This document shows, piece by piece, positions 57,504 to 64,000 of a stretch of 64,000 nucleotides of DNA. The notes below the pieces were generated by a model. It was not told the DNA's origin. It saw only the letters and a program-made list of their open reading frames with translations, and searched no databases. The translations under genes and the position numbers were made by a program. Numbering within the stretch: the first letter of the stretch is position 1; each line of letters starts with the position of its first letter. Origin of the DNA: Sitta carolinensis (Eukaryota; Chordata; Aves; Passeriformes; Sittidae); the NCBI GenBank assembly GCA_032173965.1, contig CM063284.1, positions 110,644,410-110,708,409 on the forward strand, read 5' to 3'.

Positions 57504-59938
57504 GCAAAATAATTTTTATTACACAGAGGATGTATAAGACAAATTTTGTACTATCTAGCATAGTGAATACTCAAGAGAGAAACAAGCAGACTTTACAAAT
57601 ACTATCAAACTGATAGCACAAATGAAAGAAGGGAATTATTTAGTCTCAGAAAATATCAGGTCAAGAAGAAAGGCCCTCAAACTGGGAAAAGTTTAGATTA
57701 CAAAAAGCTCTTCATGGAGCAATTAGATGGTCATATGTATATACCTAAAAAGAAGTAAAAAATATCTGTTTTGATTGTTTAAAAGTTGCTATTAGAGTAA
57801 GTGTGTCAGAGCAAACCCCAATTGAAAATTGCCTGCAGTAGCACAGAATGAGATATGCTCTTTGTTCATGGAATTAATAAAGACAGTTAATTGGGAAATA
57901 GCTCTGGTGCCTGAGTCACCCTGTACCTGCTATTGTTCATCTTTTGCAAAGTAGGCATAAAAATGCTAATACATAGTCAGAATAAAATGTCATTATTCTG
58001 GCTGCAGTGAGCTTCACACTTACTTTACTCTGTTGTCAATTTCTGCATATGGCAGTATCAAATCCACTTCTCTTGCTGTATGTATTTAAGTAAAGTTTAA
58101 AGAAAACAGAAAATGTCTTTGTCAGAAGGCTGTACTGTCCTTTAAGTGCATGGAAAAGGACTGAGTGATCTCAGTTCTGACACTGGTATCTATCCTTTTA
58201 AATACATTACTCCCCTCTCCAGTGAAGTCAATAGGAATAATATTTTCCCTCTTTGACACTTTTTATGGATCACATGCCAAAAGTACATGATGTGGTTTAC
58301 TTTGGAGTTTTTTCATTAATATCTGCAATGTAATCAGTGAAGTCAACAGTACTCTAAAAATAGGGATACAGTCTTATCTAAATAGCTTTTTTTGATAACA
58401 GAATAAAGAATTGGAGTGGATTCACATTTGCTAATTTGTTTTCTCCACATGGACAACTCTTCTTGTTGTAACAGCACTTCAAGTATAATACATTTAAATG
58501 GTTACTGTATTACAGCTTCTTCTGCTTTTTTGAGAGAAAGTAGTTGATGTTCTTTTCTAAAAAAAAAAAAGGTTAAATGTGATTTTTGAGAAGAAAAACA
58601 CATTTCTTTTCATAGCAAAATAATTTTAAAGCAGGCCAACCTTGAGTTCAAACTAATTGGTAAGATTCCTTCAAATTAGTTATGGATTGTCAATGACAAA
58701 ATCTGTTTCTTTACAGTAGCATGACATTTTCTATCCCTTAAGTTCTCACAGGGATGTACATAAATTTTGATGACAGAGTTTTCAGAAAGCCTGTAAAATA
58801 CATGTCTAAAATGTGGCTATAGTCCTAAACTATTTTTCAGAACTGGAAAGGATAATACTGTAACATCAGGCCATTTCAAGTTAGCAGTGACAACTGCTTA
58901 AACCAGTTCCTTAAAAGGCTCAGAACAGAGAGTGATAAGGGCTGATTAAATTAATTGGCTCTGGAAAACTTCCAAAGACTTTCACGTGTTTCTTATGCAA
59001 AAGAGATAAAAGCCACAACAATTCCAACTTTCCTACATTCATGAAAGATAAGTATATCCAGAGTTCCTCCTGCTTTGGAAAAGTTTTTGGAGAGCATGTT
59101 CTACAGATACATGAACTACTTGCACTGCTCTTACTTCATGTTTATGCTGATGTGAATAAAATCTGGAGGGTCTCCTTAGAATAAAACCTGTCTAAGTGAA
59201 ACCCAGAATAAAGCCTTAAGGAAGTCTCTTCTCCCATTTAACTCACAAAGTCAATTTTCTAAAAATGTTTCGTTCCCATTACTCAGTGCATTGTTCTAAT
59301 AAATAATTCCTTAATTGACTTTACAACATTATATGAAAGACTGGAAGTTAGTCAATATTTCAGACATATAGAGATCAAAAATAAGAACATCTTAAGGACA
59401 CAGTAGGCATCTGTCAGATGAGTGAAGAAAGATAAATGAGGGCATGTATCATTATCCACTTAAATGCCACAACCCCATCTGTAAACTAATGAGAATTCAT
59501 TACAAAGATACTAGAGAAAAGCAGATTACCTTGGATTTATGGAAAGGTAAATCTGGTTTTGCTTATTGTCTGTTTGCTTGTTTTCAAAGTCCTTACAAAT
59601 GAACAGCCGCCACCTTCTTTATTGTGCTTTTGTAGTTTCCTCCTCTCTGTGAAGTTGAAAAGATTAATAATAGAGACCTGATTCAGATCCAATCGAATCT
59701 ATTGATCTGCTTTGTGAAACACCTGAGCTTAAGGCAGTGATGCTTCTTCATTTGCATTCTCACACAACCTTAGCAAGCATCAGCTCATCATGTAGGAGAA
59801 GTTTTGCAAATGACTGCTTATGATATATTCCCTTTATCATGTATGGTTTTTCTGGAAATGTTTTGCACTGACCTGAAAATTATGAATAAGTGCTGGAAGA
59901 GACTGTGATAGGGGACACATAAAACTGGGACAATTGAC
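57504..59938. other. AT-rich unique sequence, nothing recognised
   Basis: About 2.4 kb of strongly AT-rich noncoding sequence. There are almost no open frames over 60 codons on either strand. Confidence 0.5.
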
Positions 59939-60170
59939 CACAATACCCTGGAATAATATAATTCTTAAGGTTGGAAAAGACCTTAGGATCACTGAATCCA
60001 ACCATCAACACAGCACAGTCAAGTCCACCACTAAATTCATCACTAAGTTCTACATCTCCATATTTTTTAACATCTCCAGGGATGGTGACTGCACTTCTCT
60101 GGGCAGCCTGTTCCAATGCTCAATATTTCTTTCAGTGAACAAATTTTTTCCTAGTATCTAAATATTTCCT
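59939..60170 (-). mobile_element. CR1 LINE 3' fragment
   Basis: Reversed CR1 3' end: AAGGTTGGAAAAGACCTTAG, ATCACTGAATCCAACCATCA, then ATCTCCAGGGATGGTGACTG, TCTGGGCAGCCTGTTCCAAT and TTTTTCCTAGTATCTAAAT. 5'-truncated at about 60170. Confidence 0.9.
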
Positions 60171-63100
60171 AATTTCCAAAATCTAATATGATATCTAGAG
60201 AAAAGATGCAAACAGAAATGAGTTAGAAGTCCAGCATGAGATGTCATGGAGCACCAATACTTCTCAGAGCATCCAAACCCTGCACCAGCATTTCTCATTT
60301 TTTCAGGTCTAAATAAAAAGTAACTGGGTTTGCAGTGAAAATTCTAGCTCCCCACTTGATCAGACATTGGGAAGTAAAAATAAATATGAGCTGTAAGGAT
60401 ACAGATGAACATGCAAATGAAGATGGGAAGTGCACGGAATGGCATTTTCATCTTCTTTCTGCCCCATCAGGGCTTGGATCTTTACAGTAATAATTATCAT
60501 GAAACATGAATTCCTTTTGAGAGGGACTTGCTGAACTCTATGTATGGTTTCGGTGGCTCAGGTCAGGAAGAGGAGTGTGATGCCCTCTGAGGCAAGAGAA
60601 AGTGCCTCTGAGGCAGCTGGATGTGTTTGTATGGGAAACTGGAGGCCTATGGACAACTTTTGAAGTCAGAAAGCCTGAGAACAGACCTCTGTGCTGGTAA
60701 GGCATACACAGGTTCTGTGTTCATACAAGAGCTCCCTGTTGGACAGGAGCTCCTCAGCACCTAGATGCTGTGAGCTGTCCATCAAGGTCTGTCAGAGAAA
60801 ACCTCATTCCAGTAATCCCTGCTGATGCACAGTTAAGAACTTTAAAGCACTGGTGTAAATTGCAGCAGGTGCTATAAATTGTATCCAAGTTGGGCTAGAT
60901 CAATAAAATCCAAAGTCTCCTTGGATTCTGCTCCTTGTCATACCAGGAAGAGGCTCTAATATTTGTTCTTATTCTTCTCTCTTAAGGCACAAAGAAATAG
61001 AACAATATACATTCAACTCAAAGCATGGAAACCATTGGCCACAGCACATTTCCTCAGTCAGGTCTGTGCATGTCTCCTTGGTTATGACTGTAGTTGGTCC
61101 CCTCATCTCCACCCCATACTAAGGTGTCCTGTTAAGAAAGACAGCAGTGCAGCAGTTCAAGTGCTCACTAGTGAATAGAAATTTTGCTGCTCCCTGTTAA
61201 GGTTTGTTGTACATGAGGAACAAATTCTCTTGCCTGCAGTATTCTGGCAATGAGTACTTTCTGCAGATTGATTAAATGCTTCAGCTTTGCTCAGTCTATT
61301 AATCTCAGCAGCCATTTATTGCTTCATATACTACAGTGCATTGGGGATTATCTCTTAAGCACGGTGTGTAGAAGGTATGTAGCAGCAAGATACAAATCTT
61401 GTGTCTTGGAAATGTTTCTCTGGAAATAAAGAAAAGCAGCTGCCAGTGAAAAACAGGAAGGTTTATATTGGCACTGTGTGCCTCAAACTTTTGTCATCAA
61501 TACTGCAAGTTCCAATGTCCTACATCACTTAAGTGATACTGACTCAGAATATGTGGGTTAACGTAATATACTGTTGCTGCTACACCCTTTCTGGTCTGTT
61601 AATTCCCAATGATAGCTGAGCCAGTGGAAAAGGGACTTGCAATGGTGCAAACTTCCTAGAACAACATGAGCAGTTGCTGTTTTGTGTTGGCTGGAACATT
61701 CAGCCTCTTAATCCAGTGCACTCTTATCACTTCCTCCCAATGTTGCAGGTACTGTTATTCTTCATATTAATCATGCACTTAATAAGTACATCCTAGTGGA
61801 CTAAGCAAACATATATAAACTATATTAGCAGGGAAGCTACCAGCATGGATAAATCAAACCTCTTTCTTTATCCTCTGAGTCTTTAAATACCTTTTTTCTT
61901 TTGTTGTACAAAAACTGATTAGCTAACAATATTAATAGCAGTGGAGCTATGCCAGTCCACAGCAGCAAAGGGATGACCTCTTGGCTTTTCAGCCACTGTT
62001 ACTGACTTTGAGATGTCATCTGTCATCCCTAAATCATTTCCTTGGTTACTTGCTGAATAGTGAATTTTCTTTCATTTCAATGATGTAAAAACAAATAGGC
62101 ACATGCATCAGGATGAATTAACTCTGAATTTACAATACAGTTAAGCAGGTTGTGTTTACATTTCTAGTTATTTGAATGGGATTGTTTAGCACTTGTTTTA
62201 GAGAGCTTGATATCCACTGAGCATGATGCACATGCACAGAGAGAAGACTGACCATACTGTTTTGATGCTCCTTGCTTTCTGGCTTCTCTGTCTATCCTGC
62301 TCTAACACATTGGCATTTAGATGGCCTGTCTATTTATGTTCACCTCTTCTCCCTTTGTGCATTCCTAAGTCCTTGACTCTTTGCCTTGCTAGCACGTATG
62401 GATGCTGAACCTACATTATCTCTTCTGATGGACACATCTTCCAGACTTGAACCCCTTGATTTACTGGAAACGATGGAGTGGAAAATAGAAAGTAGTTTTG
62501 AAGCTGAACATTTAATGAGATTTACAGGATGTTTTGAAGACCTTTGAAAACAACACAGACAAGATCAGCAATTCTTAGCACCTGGCCAGGCTACAGAGTT
62601 TCTTGACAATCTTCTCTGGCAGTGAGATGGAGAGAGTTTAGGACATGAAGGAGACTGTGATACCTTCCAAGAGCCTAAACAGGAATTCTCTGTCTCCCAG
62701 AATGGTGACATTCTTTGTGCTCACACCAACCTGGGCCCTGCATCTCTGCTGCCTGAGCATTCAGGTCACCAACAGCACAGCTGAGAATTTTGTTTCTCCC
62801 AGCTCCTTGCCATCCCCATGATACTACTTCCCTCCAAGTCTTCAAAATGCTTCTTGACCGCAGTCCTATTTCCCTATCCAAAAAAGCCCCAAATGCCTAT
62901 CCCATCATGTGTGTATTTGCCACTCAGCTGACCTCTCCTTCTCAACATTGACCTCAGTTCCCCATACCACTTATTCTGGTCCTCATAATATTAAATTGGT
63001 TTTGGGTTTCTTAACTAAAATTTAAGGTTATCAAGAACAGCCCATGTATGATTATCTAATGTATAATTTGATGAGGAAGGTATTAATGCAAGAAATTAGT

Positions 63101-63729
63101 GCTGGCTCTTTTGCATTGTCCTGTTAATTCCGAGTAATGTTTTGGAGCAATTTTATCAGAACAGAAATCATCTAGATTTTAACATCATTGATTTTCTTTC
63201 TTTTTCATCCCTTAGTTCAGTGATAACAATGGGAGGAGAAGCTAAATTTTTAGTAGCTTTTTTCCTTTTCCCAGATTTATAACTTTATTTGTTTTAAAAT
63301 TGTTTTCTTTTATTTGACAACTGCCAAAAATGAATTTTGCTTCCCTTTCCCTTCCTATGTGAGCAGGAGCCCTAAGTGTTTCTACCTTTGCCAGTGCATT
63401 TTAAAATTTTGTGTGGTCACATCCAAAAGAGGAGCAAGCAATGCACTTGTGCAAGTACAAAGCACAGACCTCCCATGATTATTCCTGAGTGCCGAACAGC
63501 CAGAGTGGCACACCAAAGAGCAAGTGCTGCTGTGAATTTTCTCACAGCAGGGCAGGGTTGCCCTTTCTCCATTCCCATGCCAGTGACCCAGCATGATCCT
63601 CATCAGTTTCAGGGGTCAGAGAAGACTATCTGTGGTAAGAAACCTTCAGAGATAATCTGGACAAAGTCGTATCTCAAAAACTTCCCAAGATTTTGAACAG
63701 CACCATAGATCATTGATGAGGATGAACAC
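60171..63729. other. Unique sequence, nothing recognised
   Basis: Noncoding sequence. No gene, repeat or RNA was recognised. Confidence 0.4.
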
Positions 63730-63755
63730 AAAAAAAAAAAAAAAAAAAAAAAAAA
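63730..63755. repeat. A26 homopolymer
   Basis: An uninterrupted run of 26 A followed by GAAAAGAACC. No element body is recognised upstream, so a retroposon tail is not supported. Confidence 0.9.
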
Positions 63756-64000
63756 GAAAAGAACCAACAAGGAAAACAAACCTGAAACCCATGAACCACC
63801 CTTTTTCCAAATTCAGCACCTGTAACATCCCTTCAAGGCATCAGGCTTAACCATTTCACAGTTTTACGGGAGCTGAAAAGTAAAAGGTGAAATTAAGTTC
63901 AGGGATCTCCTGGGAGTCTACAACCCTCTGATACATGGAATGTTTCTCAGACTAGAGAAAGTGAAGGGCAAGTGGAAGTCAAAGGTGTAACAGCAAAGAG
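63756..64000. other. Right edge, nothing recognised
   Basis: Noncoding sequence to the end of the window. Confidence 0.35.

Noticed and set aside
1..64000. CRISPR arrays, operons, phage or defence systems
   Set aside because: The window is vertebrate nuclear DNA; no spaced direct-repeat array or bacterial gene structure was seen.

Overview
The window looks like bird nuclear DNA. It is AT-rich, intron/intergenic-like sequence whose interspersed repeats are almost all 5'-truncated CR1 LINEs with the ATTCTRTG-type 3' ends typical of avian CR1. It also has one LTR whose text I recognise as an avian endogenous-retrovirus LTR, and I saw no recent SINEs. Assignment to a bird is from recalled sequence resemblance, not a search; the species cannot be told.

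Only one protein-coding segment is supportable: the first coding exon of NOL4 (nucleolar protein 4), minus strand, 3173 down to 2907. It has an in-frame upstream stop, a strong start context and a splice donor at 2906-2905. Everything left of it (1-2906) is the start of NOL4 intron 1. Everything right of it is 5' flank: a (CA)n-rich leader region, a G-quadruplex-prone stretch, four very long A/T homopolymers, and a dense CpG island at about 4.59-5.76 kb. The island carries a split REST/RE1-like motif and an AT-rich E-box/homeodomain patch. In human, NOL4 lies between ASXL3 and DTNA, with its 5' end facing DTNA across a large gene-poor interval. The remaining 58 kb fits that interval, since no second gene is visible.

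Layout: 1-2.9 kb NOL4 intron 1; 2.9-5.8 kb exon 1, promoter and CpG island; 5.8-10.8 kb unique sequence with one CR1; 10.8-16 kb a CR1 cluster, including a 2.4 kb copy with decayed endonuclease and reverse-transcriptase coding, plus two related LTR-like cassettes; 17-19.3 kb compound purine microsatellites, an old CR1 remnant and a younger CR1; 20-45 kb mostly unique sequence with two more old CR1 remnants and some candidate regulatory patches; 45-60 kb scattered CR1 copies and one LTR; 60-64 kb unique sequence.

I found no tRNA, rRNA, CRISPR array or bacterial-type system, and no convincing undescribed system. The items most worth checking are the split RE1 and homopolymer architecture of the NOL4 promoter, a 29-bp sequence shared between a microsatellite edge and a CR1 tail 2.2 kb away, the two related LTR-like cassettes, and several short motif arrangements in the upstream desert (inverted TCF/LEF pair, phased E-boxes, T-box inverted half-sites).
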